From: an uncultured Gardnerella sp.
Lineage (GTDB): Bacteria > Actinomycetota > Actinomycetes > Actinomycetales > Bifidobacteriaceae
Reading direction: 5' to 3'
NCBI GenBank assembly: GCA_947292085.1
Contig: CAMYPN010000015.1
Coordinates: 1-21,358 of the forward strand
Length of the DNA: 21,358 bases
Shown: piece by piece, positions 8,945 through 18,298 of the stretch
Numbering within the stretch: position 1 is the first letter of the stretch
How the letters are laid out: the number at the start of each line of letters is the position of its first letter
Notes under the pieces: model-generated
Seen by the model: only the letters and a program-made list of their open reading frames with translations
Databases searched by the model: none
What the model was told of the DNA's origin: nothing
Made by a program: the position numbers and the translations under genes

Positions 8945-9709
8945 ATGAATAATCTTTCCAACACTCTTCCAGAAGACGTTGTGTTAGACGTTTGCAACGT
9001 CAGCAAACGATTTTCGCTACGTGCAAATCATTCAATTAAAGAATCGATAGTAAACTTATTGACACCGCCGTCAAAAAGGCACGCAACGCAAAATTTCACA
9101 GCTTTAGACAACGTTAATTTTGCTATTAAACGCGGAGAAACCGTTGGACTCATAGGCATGAATGGTTCTGGAAAGTCAACAATGTTAAAGCTGCTTTCCG
9201 GCGTTATGCAACCAGACGAAGGTCAAGTCTGCGTGCGTGGAAGAATCGCAGGATTGATTGAAGTTGGAGCTGGTTTTGCAGCCGACTTAACTGGCCGCGA
9301 AAACGTGTATCTTAACGGCGCAATTCTTGGAATGACAAAAGAAGAAATAGACGCTAAATATCAGTCAATAGTGGATTTTAGCGAAATAGAACCTTTTATG
9401 GACACAGAAGTTAAGTTCTATTCTTCCGGAATGTTCTTACGATTAGCGTTCTCTGTAGCAGTACACAGCGATCCTGATATCTTCCTAATAGACGAGATTT
9501 TAGCCGTTGGAGATGAAGCGTTTCAACATAAGTGCATAACAAGACTTAAAGAGCAGCAAAAACGCGGACAAACAATGGTAATTGTTTCGCACAGCGAAGA
9601 TCAGATTAAGCAACTTTGCTCTCGCTGCATTGTACTTTCACATTCGCACATGATTTACGACGGCGACACAGAACCAGCGTTTAATGTAATGCGCAAAAGC
9701 TTAGCGTAA
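8945..9709 (+). CDS. ABC exporter ATP-binding subunit (Wzt/TagH-like), 254 aa
   Basis: All nucleotide-binding motifs are present: Walker A GMNGSGKST (71-79), ABC signature FYSSGMFLRLAFS (158-170), Walker B IFLIDE (179-184) followed by a D-loop-like AVGD, and the switch His216 in VSHS. The N-terminal extension of about 50 residues before the core is common in polysaccharide exporters. The protein stops just after the ATPase core, so it lacks the C-terminal carbohydrate-binding domain of Wzt proteins that read a terminal cap; this is closer to TagH or KpsT systems. AGGAG lies 7 bases before the ATG. It pairs with the permease gene just upstream and is followed 34 bases later by rmlB. Confidence 0.9.
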   Translation: MNNLSNTLPEDVVLDVCNVSKRFSLRANHSIKESIVNLLTPPSKRHATQNFTALDNVNFAIKRGETVGLIGMNGSGKSTMLKLLSGVMQPDEGQVCVRGRIAGLIEVGAGFAADLTGRENVYLNGAILGMTKEEIDAKYQSIVDFSEIEPFMDTEVKFYSSGMFLRLAFSVAVHSDPDIFLIDEILAVGDEAFQHKCITRLKEQQKRGQTMVIVSHSEDQIKQLCSRCIVLSHSHMIYDGDTEPAFNVMRKSLA

Positions 9710-9734
9710 AAATCTTTCCAAGAAAGGCAGATAA

Positions 9735-10778
<1,044 letters not shown>

Positions 10779-10884
10779 TACAATCACCCTTATAAGTTTG
10801 TGAAGTCTATAAAATTCATAAAAGTCAGCTCTGCTTGCTTTAGTAAACGAATTTAATCACAAATAAAAGAATTTGTAGGATGCT

Positions 10885-12318
10885 ATGGAATTTGAAAAAG
10901 AACTAAGCGTTACAAAAACTAACATTCCTGGTCTGCTAGTATTCGACCTTCCGGTACACGGAGATAACCGAGGATGGTTCAAAGAAAACTGGCAACGAGC
11001 CAAAATGACTGCTCTAGGATTACCAGACTTTGGACCAGTACAAAACAACATTTCGTTCAACGAAAAACGCGGAGTAACCAGAGGCATACACGCAGAGCCA
11101 TGGGATAAATACATTAGCATCGCAACCGGCGAAGTATTCGGAGCATGGGTTGACTTAAGACCAGGAGAAAGCTTCGGACAAGTTTATACAACTACGCTAA
11201 ACCCAAGCAAAGCAATATACGTTCCTAGAGGCGTAGGCAACAGCTTCCAAGCACTGCAAGACGGCACAGCATACACTTACTTAGTAAATGCACACTGGTC
11301 GTTAGAACAAAAGAAAACATACACTTTTGTGAACCTTGCAGACCCAGAATTACACATTAACTGGCCAATACCGCTCGAAGAATCCGAGCGCAGCGAAGCA
11401 GACTTACACCATCCAATGCTAAAAGACGCAAAACCAATGGCACCAAAACGCACCCTCATAACGGGATGCAACGGACAACTTGGACGCGCAATAAAAGATT
11501 ATGCTCAAAAGCATGATTTGGAAGGTTTCGAATACGTAGATTTAGATAGTTTCGATATATCAAATAAAGAAGATTACAGCCGTTACGACTGGGATTTATA
11601 CGGAACTATTATCAACACTGCAGCATACACAGCAGTTGATAAAGCAGAAACCCCAGAAGGAAGACGCGCAGCATGGCGCAGCAACGTTACGGGAGTTGCA
11701 AATCTTGCAAAAATTGCGCAAGACCACCATATTACGCTAATTCATATTTCTAGCGATTATGTATTCGACGGAAATGAAGAATCTCACAAAGAAACAGAAG
11801 AGTTTTCACCTCTCGGCGTATACGGTCAAACTAAAGCTGCAGCAGATGCTCTAGTAGCGAACGTTCCGCAACATTATATTATTCGATCAAGCTGGATTGT
11901 TGGCGAAGGACACAACTTCGTAACCAGAATGATTGATTTGGCAAAAAGTTGCAATAATGGCGAAAACGTAAGCGTACAAGCACCAGTAGATCAGGTTGGA
12001 AGATTAACTTTCACAAGTGACTTAGTTGAAGGAATATTCCACCTTCTAAATACGAATGCAGAATACGGAACATATAATCTTACTTGCTCTGGAAAACCTG
12101 CATCATGGTATGAGATTGCGGAAAAAATATTCAAATTAGTCGGAGCAAACACAAGCGAAATTGAAGCGAATCGTGTAGACGATTATACGAGAATATCTCA
12201 CGGCTCTCCACGTCCACATCATTGCTCTCTTGACTTATCAAAAATAGAATCTACTGGTTTTAAGCCAGAAAATTGGGAACAACTACTCGAAACATACGTA
12301 AAAAACCATAACGAGTAA
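10885..12318 (+). CDS. rmlCD: fused dTDP-4-dehydrorhamnose 3,5-epimerase / dTDP-4-dehydrorhamnose reductase, 477 aa
   Basis: Residues 1 to about 185 are an RmlC cupin and residues 188-477 are an RmlD reductase, so one protein carries out the last two steps to dTDP-L-rhamnose. In the RmlC half, catalytic-type His69 (TRGIHAEP), Tyr130/132 (AYTYLV) and Asp153 (LADPEL) are visible. The usual Gly-His pair of the GxxHxF segment reads GVGNSF, with Asn119 where His is common. In the RmlD half, the NADPH motif is TGCNGQLG (193-200), with [10 protein letters not shown] (287-296) and the catalytic Tyr313-x3-Lys317 (VYGQTK). The junction is a short Lys/Pro-rich linker (about 180-190). AGGA precedes the ATG. 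rmlA begins 16 bases downstream. Such fusions are known in bifidobacteria; whether both halves are active here is inferred. Confidence 0.92.
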   Translation: MEFEKELSVTKTNIPGLLVFDLPVHGDNRGWFKENWQRAKMTALGLPDFGPVQNNISFNEKRGVTRGIHAEPWDKYISIATGEVFGAWVDLRPGESFGQVYTTTLNPSKAIYVPRGVGNSFQALQDGTAYTYLVNAHWSLEQKKTYTFVNLADPELHINWPIPLEESERSEADLHHPMLKDAKPMAPKRTLITGCNGQLGRAIKDYAQKHDLEGFEYVDLDSFDISNKEDYSRYDWDLYGTIINTAAYTAVDKAETPEGRRAAWRSNVTGVANLAKIAQDHHITLIHISSDYVFDGNEESHKETEEFSPLGVYGQTKAAADALVANVPQHYIIRSSWIVGEGHNFVTRMIDLAKSCNNGENVSVQAPVDQVGRLTFTSDLVEGIFHLLNTNAEYGTYNLTCSGKPASWYEIAEKIFKLVGANTSEIEANRVDDYTRISHGSPRPHHCSLDLSKIESTGFKPENWEQLLETYVKNHNE

Positions 12319-12334
12319 AGGACTTATAAGAACA

Positions 12335-13234
12335 ATGAAGGGAATTATTCTCGCAGGCGGTTCAGGAACAAGACTGTACCCTCTTACAACAGTAACTTCA
12401 AAGCAGTTACTGCCGGTTTATGATAAGCCAATGGTTTACTACCCTCTTAGCGTGCTTATGATGGCTGGAATAAGGGATATACTCGTTATTTCAACGCCAA
12501 AAGATTTACCAAACTTTGAAAAACTACTTGGAGACGGTAGTCAGTTTGGTATTAACTTATCTTACGAAGTTCAACCATCGCCAGATGGACTAGCGCAAGC
12601 ATTCATTATTGGAGAAAAGTTCATAAATGGAGATTCCTGCGCTCTTGTTCTCGGCGACAATATATTCTACGGAAATGGTTTAGGAGCAATTCTAAAGCAC
12701 GCTGCACGCGTAGAACACGGTGCTACAGTTTTCGGATACTATGTGGACGATCCTCAAAGATACGGTGTTGTGGAATTTGACGAAAATCACAAAGCCGTTA
12801 GCATAGTAGAAAAACCGGAACATCCTGCATCAAACTATGCTATTACGGGCTTATACTTCTACGATTCGAGAGTGACAGAATTTGCTAAGCAAGTTAAGCC
12901 GAGCGCACGTGGAGAACTTGAGATTACAGATCTTAACAAAATATATCTTGAAAACGGTTCACTAAACGTTATGACGCTTGGTCGCGGATACGCGTGGCTA
13001 GACACTGGCACAATGGACTCGCTTTACGAAGCGGGAGAATTTGTGCGCACTATAGAAAAAGCACAAGGATTGCCAATTGCTGTTCTTGAAGAAATTGCGT
13101 ACGAAAACCAGTGGATTAACCGCGAACGTCTTATGGAATCAGCTGAAAAATACGGCAAAAGCAACTACGGAAAGCATCTTAAGCAAGTAGCCGAAAACAG
13201 AATAATAATATCTAAAGATTTGTTCGAAGATTAG
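12335..13234 (+). CDS. rmlA: glucose-1-phosphate thymidylyltransferase, 299 aa
   Basis: This enzyme makes dTDP-glucose from dTTP and glucose-1-phosphate, the first and usually feedback-regulated step of the dTDP-rhamnose pathway. The nucleotide-binding signature GGSGTRLYP is at residues 8-16, followed by [12 protein letters not shown] (22-33) with the conserved lysine, and the metal-binding Asp108 in VLGDNIFYG. The 299-residue length matches the short RmlA class. The gene is the last of the plus-strand set, 16 bases after the fused rmlC-rmlD gene, and is followed by a strong terminator. AAAGGA is present but about 11 bases before the ATG, which is longer than ideal. Confidence 0.96.
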   Translation: MKGIILAGGSGTRLYPLTTVTSKQLLPVYDKPMVYYPLSVLMMAGIRDILVISTPKDLPNFEKLLGDGSQFGINLSYEVQPSPDGLAQAFIIGEKFINGDSCALVLGDNIFYGNGLGAILKHAARVEHGATVFGYYVDDPQRYGVVEFDENHKAVSIVEKPEHPASNYAITGLYFYDSRVTEFAKQVKPSARGELEITDLNKIYLENGSLNVMTLGRGYAWLDTGTMDSLYEAGEFVRTIEKAQGLPIAVLEEIAYENQWINRERLMESAEKYGKSNYGKHLKQVAENRIIISKDLFED

Positions 13235-13251
13235 TAAAAAATAAATTAGTA

Positions 13252-13298
13252 ACTTAAATTAATAAAAAGGTACTTAATAAAAAGCACTTAATAAAAAG
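13252..13298. repeat. short direct repeats before the rmlA terminator
   Basis: ACTTAATAAAAAG occurs at 13272-13284 and 13286-13298 (period 14), with a related copy, ACTTAAATTAATAAAAAG, at 13252-13269. The last copy runs into the A-rich side of the terminator stem, so this may be simple slippage expansion. Confidence 0.6.
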
Positions 13299-13325
13299 GC
13301 CGAGCGGTTTACGCCCGGTCTTTTT
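13293..13325. terminator. bidirectional terminator between rmlA and the lysozyme gene
   Basis: A-tract, GGCCGAGCG, loop GTTTA, CGCCCGGTC, then five T. The GC-rich 9-position stem contains one G-U pair and one A-C mismatch and is flanked by A5 and T5, so it works in either direction. It lies between the convergent stops at 13234 and 13369. Confidence 0.85.
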
Positions 13326-13368
13326 ACTATATTTACTGACTTTTACTATTTTACATAAAGATTAATAA

Positions 13369-14976
13369 TCACACTTTGAAAGCGTAAGTCTTAGTATCTT
13401 TAAGAGTACCATCGGAAGAATAAGCTTCGAAATGAGTCCAATAGATACCAGGCTTAGGATTCCACAAAGCCCACGGACCTCTAAACTGACTAATCCACTG
13501 CTTTGCGTTGTAATCGTAAATCTTTATGATCGTATAGCCATTAGGATTGTTGGTAATTGCGCCCAAAAGAACGTTTCCACCACGCCATCCAGCGTAAGTA
13601 CTAGAAACTACAGTATTTCCAACAAAGTCAGAAGTATTGTTGCTTCCACCAGGATTATCTTGTACAGAAGGAGCGCTTCTCATAGGGTTCTTAACACTGT
13701 AATGGAAAGCTATAGTTTTCACAGCTACAGCAGAATTTGTTCCAGCAACACGAACTTCGCAGTGAAGCCAATAATCATCGTTATTAGTCGCCCAAGAAGC
13801 CCAATTTCCTGGAGTCCAATCAGAAATAGTTTCCCACTGCTTAGTAGTCAAATTGTATGAAAGCCAACGGTATTCCAAATTACTTGCAGCAGTATTTACT
13901 ACCGCAGCACCAACAGCTATATCACTATCGCGAACAATCCAAGTGAAGTTTACTGCAGGAGTGTTGTACCTTTCGCTAGTAACAGTACCAAATTCAGAAG
14001 TACCGTTAATTTCTCCGCCATCAGCCATACCAAAAGCGTTCAAATCTACAGAACCATTAATTCCTGCAACATTCCCGCTGGAAGTGTACTGCCATCCACG
14101 CAAAGCACTCGTAAAATTGTATCCCGTGCGCGAACCGTAGCTAGCAACCCAACTTGTACGATTATGAATGTAATGAGAATTAAGTGGGCCGCGCAAATAG
14201 TTAGAGTATGAATACACACCAAGCTTTGTATACCCAGCATAAACAAGCTGATTCCACCATGAAGCAACAATATCCTGATACACGTATGGAGAAGTTGGAG
14301 CTTCATGACCAGCCCAAGTCCATTTTTCCAAATCATAGTAAACAGGATAAGTCAAATCTGATGGGCTAACTCCAGCACCACGCAAAAGCTTAACCAAGCT
14401 CACGCCTTCAGAAGCACCATCTTCTGGCTTTTCAGCGTAAGAATAAAGGTAAATACCAAAAGGAATTCCTAAACGCTTACATTCATTAATGTTGTAAATG
14501 GCCTGCTTATCGTAGCCATTATCCCAACCGTAGCCAATGCGAATAATAGCGCCGTCTACTCCGGAAGCTTTTACGGCATTCCAATCAATCAAATTCTGAT
14601 GTTCAGAAACATCAATAACACCTTTAGCGTTTCTTACAAACGGAGTTCCATCAGATTCAAAGAATGTAGGAATTCCATATTGATTACCCCAATAAACGCC
14701 ATACTCATTAACCGGAAGCGAAGTTTGCCGAACAACTCCAGAAGGATGAGTTTGCAGAATCGGCTTAAAAGTAGAATTATTAGAACCGACCACATCCGTA
14801 TTTGGCACAATATCGTCGTGAACGTTTGCTTTATTAACTAAACTTAACTTATTTTGATTGCCATTAACTTCGCTTAGTACAGACGCTACATGCTGCTTAG
14901 CAGGTATGAAATTCATACTAAAAGCGGTAGCAACAGAAATAAAACCAGCGAATAATCGCACAATAACCTGTTTCAC
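13369..14976 (-). CDS. secreted GH25 lysozyme (muramidase) with C-terminal repeat modules, 535 aa
   Basis: An N-terminal signal sequence (a hydrophobic run at about residues 5-25 after MKQ) indicates export. Residues 119-318 are a glycoside hydrolase family 25 barrel: GVIDVSEHQNLIDW at the first strand, AIIRIGYG at 143-150, the catalytic DLE in VYYDLEKW (D215, E217), and GSVDLNAF closing the domain (D311). GH25 enzymes cut the MurNAc-GlcNAc bond of peptidoglycan. A linker leads to two C-terminal modules, about 336-432 and 445-535, each rich in Trp and Tyr and resembling each other weakly (WISDW/ISQFRGPW-type patterns); they could bind the wall but match no repeat I can name. The start is GTG with GGAGG 4-5 bases upstream. 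No phage genes flank it, so a role in wall remodelling is more likely than phage lysis. Confidence 0.88.
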   Translation of the reverse strand: MKQVIVRLFAGFISVATAFSMNFIPAKQHVASVLSEVNGNQNKLSLVNKANVHDDIVPNTDVVGSNNSTFKPILQTHPSGVVRQTSLPVNEYGVYWGNQYGIPTFFESDGTPFVRNAKGVIDVSEHQNLIDWNAVKASGVDGAIIRIGYGWDNGYDKQAIYNINECKRLGIPFGIYLYSYAEKPEDGASEGVSLVKLLRGAGVSPSDLTYPVYYDLEKWTWAGHEAPTSPYVYQDIVASWWNQLVYAGYTKLGVYSYSNYLRGPLNSHYIHNRTSWVASYGSRTGYNFTSALRGWQYTSSGNVAGINGSVDLNAFGMADGGEINGTSEFGTVTSERYNTPAVNFTWIVRDSDIAVGAAVVNTAASNLEYRWLSYNLTTKQWETISDWTPGNWASWATNNDDYWLHCEVRVAGTNSAVAVKTIAFHYSVKNPMRSAPSVQDNPGGSNNTSDFVGNTVVSSTYAGWRGGNVLLGAITNNPNGYTIIKIYDYNAKQWISQFRGPWALWNPKPGIYWTHFEAYSSDGTLKDTKTYAFKV

Positions 14977-15064
14977 AAGTCCTCCATATACATGTTTTCA
15001 GACTTAAACAACTAACTACCTTAGCAACATGCCACTAATAACATCACCAATAAGAAGGCATATA

Positions 15065-15093
15065 TTAATAAAATTCTTGAAAAATTAACACAA
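15065..15093 (-). promoter_or_regulatory. candidate promoter for the lysozyme gene
   Basis: On the minus strand TTGTGT (15093-15088) and TATTAA (15070-15065) are 17 bases apart, about 90 bases before the GTG at 14976. The gap 14977-15290 between the divergent lysozyme and DUF4190 genes is very AT-rich and holds no gene I can support. Confidence 0.35.
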
Positions 15094-15238
15094 ATAACTC
15101 AGATAGCGTGTAAAAGTAAGCTAACGTATAAGCAATTTATTTTATAATCACACGAAACAAACGCGATTATTTACACATTTACTAAAAAACTATTTATATA
15201 CAAGTTTTTTCACTTTAAATTACGACATATGCGCGTTA

Positions 15239-15244
15239 TATAAT
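15239..15244 (+). promoter_or_regulatory. candidate -10 element for the first DUF4190 gene
   Basis: A perfect TATAAT lies 46 bases before the ATG at 15291. A weak TTAAAT at 15215-15220 (18-base spacing) could be its -35 box. The region is AT-rich, so the -10 match is only moderately informative. Confidence 0.45.
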
Positions 15245-15290
15245 CTATAAAGTTATTTGTTTTAACTTTTTATATAAAGTGAGAAAGAGA

Positions 15291-16136
15291 ATGTATGGGA
15301 ACGATTATTATCAGGATTCACTAGCTAGGCTCGCACAAGATAACGTGCAAAATCCACAAGTGAATATGACGCAACCTATGCCACAACAACCTATGCCACA
15401 ACAACAAACGCCACAGTACCCAATGCAGCAACAAATGACGCAACCTGCTCAACAACCACAGTATCAGCCGGATCCTTATCTTCCAGCACTATACGATCAG
15501 TCGTACTCACAACCACAAATGCCGTACGTTTACAACGCTCCTACTTCAAATCCGTCACCTATAGTTGTACAAAATCAATCGTCAACACCTTCAACAATAT
15601 ACATACAGCAGCCTGTTATAATACAACAAAACGCACCATATAGCGGTTTTGCAATAGCAGCATTATCTGTCGGCATTGTTGGAGCTATACTTTTTTGGGT
15701 TCCATATCTTGATTTAATACTTGGCGCACTTGCTTTAATCTTCGGATGCTGCGGCATGTATGTAACAAACAACCACAAAAAGCGTGGACTTGGAATGGGT
15801 GTAGCAGGATTGATTCTAGGCATAATCACACTAGCCATAGGAATTTATATTCAGATGGTCATAGTTAACGCATACAATCAGTACAATCAGTACAGAAATT
15901 CATACGGTTATTCTGGCTACTACAATCCTTCTTACAATTCTTACAACGGATATAGCGGATACAACGGATACAACAATTACTCTAATTCCAGTGATTCTTC
16001 GAACAATGATTACAGTTCAAGTAGCGACAGTTCGAGTAGCGACGACTATAGTAGCGATGATTCAAGCAGCTCATCAGATGACACGTCTAATGATTATTCA
16101 AATGACTCGTCGAGCACTTACGACAATGACGACTGA
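15291..16136 (+). CDS. DUF4190-type membrane protein with Gln/Pro-rich head and Ser/Asp-rich tail, 281 aa
   Basis: The function is unknown. The first 115 residues are hydrophilic and rich in Gln, Pro and Met, with a tandem PMPQQ repeat. Two hydrophobic blocks follow at about 119-154 and 167-194, joined by a basic loop (NNHKKRGLGMGVAGLILGI); the G-x-G-x-AIA/GLxLGI pattern around each block is the mark of DUF4190 proteins. The last 85 residues are first Tyr/Asn/Gly-rich (SYNGYSGYNGYNNY) and then almost only Ser and Asp with some Tyr. With two or more helices, the location of head and tail relative to the membrane is not certain. An in-frame GTG four codons upstream is possible, but the ATG at 15291 with GAAAGAG just before it is preferred. 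Two related genes lie within 5 kb. Confidence 0.8.
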   Translation: MYGNDYYQDSLARLAQDNVQNPQVNMTQPMPQQPMPQQQTPQYPMQQQMTQPAQQPQYQPDPYLPALYDQSYSQPQMPYVYNAPTSNPSPIVVQNQSSTPSTIYIQQPVIIQQNAPYSGFAIAALSVGIVGAILFWVPYLDLILGALALIFGCCGMYVTNNHKKRGLGMGVAGLILGIITLAIGIYIQMVIVNAYNQYNQYRNSYGYSGYYNPSYNSYNGYSGYNGYNNYSNSSDSSNNDYSSSSDSSSSDDYSSDDSSSSSDDTSNDYSNDSSSTYDNDD

Positions 16137-16201
16137 TACAAATAAGTACAATTATCAGTCAAATAAAAACTGTAAATACTTGTAAAGCTAGCAACGGAGA
16201 C

Positions 16202-16231
16202 ACTGGCAATACCGTAAATACTGGCAATACC
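16202..16231. repeat. 12-bp direct repeat before the zinc-ribbon gene
   Basis: ACTGGCAATACC occurs at 16202-16213 and 16220-16231, 18 bases apart, in the leader of the zinc-ribbon/PASTA gene. The intergenic stretch 16137-16259 also has an 8-bp inverted repeat (GACTGATA/TATCAGTC, 16131-16160) that overlaps the preceding stop codon and lacks a T-tract. Confidence 0.6.
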
Positions 16232-16259
16232 GGAAAAACAAAAACGGAAGGTTACTACT

Positions 16260-18050
16260 ATGTTCTGCGAAAATTGTGGGAAAAAAATTGCTGAAACAAG
16301 TAAATTTTGTGCTTTTTGTGGAACTAAAGTAACATCACCAGATTATGCAGATAATATACAGCAAAATGCAAAAAATGCTGCAAAAAATAAGCAAGAAATC
16401 CTAGAACCAGACGAAATTTTAGAGCCAGGTGAAATTCCAAGCCAACCAAAAATCAACCAACAAAACAGCACATTCAATGCTCAACCTAACATTGCACAGC
16501 AGATGTTCCAAACGAACATTCCACAAAAGCAACATACGATGAGCAGAAGTAAACGAATCGCAATAACAATAACAAGCACAATAGCAGCAATTGCCGTAAT
16601 AGCATCCGGAGCAATATGGTACTTCATAACTGACCATCCAATTAATGTTCCAAAAGCCTACGCAGGAGAACCTATATCACGCGTAGTAAAAGAAATAAAA
16701 AAACAAGGTGCGCAAGTAAAAATCATAGACGAATTTAGTGGCAAAAAAGCAGGAACCTTCCTACGCTACATAAACACAAAATCTGGAGATAAAATCTCAT
16801 CCCACATACCAGTAGTAATCGCAAAATCAAAAGGGCCAGGAATACCAGAAAAAGGCGTAGTTGGCGAATCACTAAAGAAAGCCGAAAAAATCGTCAAATC
16901 AATGGGATTGCCAGTAGAAGTTAACAGAGTAATTTCTGACGACCCAGGCAAAATTATTGCATCAAGCCCTATGCCTGGATACGCAGTCACAAAAAACGAC
17001 ATAATACACCTAGCAGTTGGAACATACGGTGACGGCATACCTATTAACTTGTTCGGAGAAAATAAAAACAAAGCATACGATAAGCTTGTAAGCAGAGGAT
17101 ACAACGTAACATTGCATCCAAAATTCTCATCACGAAGAATGCTAGGGAAAATAGTAGGTTCTAACCCATCGTTAGGAAGTCCAGTAACAAAAGGCGAAGT
17201 AACACTCTACTATGGCGTTGATGCATCACAAACAAAATCAGTATTCACAAACAAAGATGAATTTGGCACAAACGCAAAAATGGATCCACAATCTGTTCAA
17301 GGAACATGGTGCACAAAATTAGGAGATTGCGTCAAATTTGAATCTTATGATTCAGATCGAAGCAGAGATCCAAACTACACGGACGATTTATTATTACTGT
17401 CAACTGATAAACACTACTCAGCTAACACTGACGAAAACTTCTACAATTCGCTTGACTTGTGCAATGCAACACATGATCCAACAAACTGTGGAGCATCAAA
17501 AGACAGGCCTTCAGAAAACCCTATGAAAAACCATCTGCTTTTTAGTAACACAGGAGCCGTAGAAATATACAGGGGTCACGGAGCGCCTTACTGCGGAAGT
17601 GAACGCGTAGATGATTCAGTAGCATTCGCATGCGTAAATGGAAAAGTGATTGACGAATTCGAATTACCGGAAAGTATGAAACAGTATGGAAGTCCAGAAA
17701 AAATACCGGGCTTTGCAAAAGGATCAAGCTTTAAGATGAGCGACTTCTTCGTATTAGTGCCAGTTAACACAAGATTCGATGATCTTATAAAATCCGGATA
17801 TTTCGCAGGAAAAGGCGAAATAAAACCAGATTTAGACAGGCCGTTTATATTAAAACGCGATCCTAAATTATACAAAGAGACGGAAGCGAAAGCAGACAAC
17901 ATGGAATGGTCTGTGCAATCAAATCCGTTCGTACCAACAGTCAACCACAGGCCTGTACCATTTGCTCCAGCCCCGGATGATAGAAACGTTTACTATCTTA
18001 TGGAAGAACCATTTGACTGGACTACGCTTCCCGGAGATATGCTGCAGTAA
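16260..18050 (+). CDS. zinc-ribbon, single-pass membrane, PASTA-repeat protein with Cys-rich C-terminal domain, 596 aa
   Basis: The N-terminus is a zinc ribbon with two CxxC knuckles (C3, C6, C17, C20). A disordered linker (about 25-95) follows, including a short EILEPDEILEPGEI repeat, then one membrane helix at about 99-122 after a basic RSKR stop. Outside the membrane, three PASTA-like units are read at about 128-189, 196-254 and 260-320, each with the predicted alternation of a GxSxxxA-type helix and DPGKIIASSPMPG-type turn (clearest in the second). The last 275 residues match nothing I recognise and contain six cysteines (351, 357, 401, 410, 445, 458) that could form three disulfides. PASTA units often bind peptidoglycan or lipid II, so wall sensing is a reasonable inference. 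No kinase domain is present. GGAAGG precedes the ATG. It lies between two DUF4190 genes on the same strand. Confidence 0.8.
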   Translation: MFCENCGKKIAETSKFCAFCGTKVTSPDYADNIQQNAKNAAKNKQEILEPDEILEPGEIPSQPKINQQNSTFNAQPNIAQQMFQTNIPQKQHTMSRSKRIAITITSTIAAIAVIASGAIWYFITDHPINVPKAYAGEPISRVVKEIKKQGAQVKIIDEFSGKKAGTFLRYINTKSGDKISSHIPVVIAKSKGPGIPEKGVVGESLKKAEKIVKSMGLPVEVNRVISDDPGKIIASSPMPGYAVTKNDIIHLAVGTYGDGIPINLFGENKNKAYDKLVSRGYNVTLHPKFSSRRMLGKIVGSNPSLGSPVTKGEVTLYYGVDASQTKSVFTNKDEFGTNAKMDPQSVQGTWCTKLGDCVKFESYDSDRSRDPNYTDDLLLLSTDKHYSANTDENFYNSLDLCNATHDPTNCGASKDRPSENPMKNHLLFSNTGAVEIYRGHGAPYCGSERVDDSVAFACVNGKVIDEFELPESMKQYGSPEKIPGFAKGSSFKMSDFFVLVPVNTRFDDLIKSGYFAGKGEIKPDLDRPFILKRDPKLYKETEAKADNMEWSVQSNPFVPTVNHRPVPFAPAPDDRNVYYLMEEPFDWTTLPGDMLQ

Positions 18051-18093
18051 GAGACTGTGGAGAGTGTATACAGTAAGAGTATCAATAAGAATT

Positions 18094-18154
18094 AGTTAGG
18101 AATTCAAAACTCAGTACAAAAACAGAAAAGAGTGAGTAAAATTTCTAACTTTTA
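18094..18154 (+). terminator. candidate terminator, two-step hairpin after the PASTA gene
   Basis: Outer arms AGTTAGGAATT (18094-18104) and AATTTCTAACT (18140-18150) pair over 11 positions with one G-U, and inner arms ACTCA (18109-18113) and TGAGT (18133-18137) pair perfectly. Four T follow at once. It begins 44 bases after the stop at 18050. The rest of 18051-18298 shows no other gene or clear promoter. Confidence 0.45.
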
Positions 18155-18287
18155 CGCCACTGATACACTACTCTGTTATACAATTGCAGTGTTTATACTC
18201 TGCGAAGAGCATTTACAAGATTGTTTAGCGAGCGAGCAAGCAATGGGGTATACATCGTAGCTCAAGCTGGCACCGCTCTTAATCCAT

Positions 18288-18292
18288 GGAGG
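18288..18292 (+). promoter_or_regulatory. ribosome binding site that fixes the second DUF4190 start
   Basis: GGAGG lies six bases before the ATG at 18299. The same frame is open from 18221, but that earlier start has no such site and its extra 26 residues are unlike the related proteins. Confidence 0.75.
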
Positions 18293-18298
18293 AAGAAA

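Noticed and set aside
13432..14140. Plus-strand ORFs opposite the lysozyme gene
   Set aside because: They lie antisense to the GH25 coding region, which has a signal peptide and catalytic residues in the right order.
13369..14976. Lysozyme as a prophage endolysin
   Set aside because: It has its own signal peptide and no holin, tail or capsid genes adjoin it; the neighbours are envelope genes.
16161..16300. Collagen-like Gly-Asn-Thr frame before the zinc-ribbon gene
   Set aside because: The frame GDTGNTVNTGNTG has no start codon and runs only briefly into the zinc-ribbon gene in another frame. The 18-bp repeat explains it.
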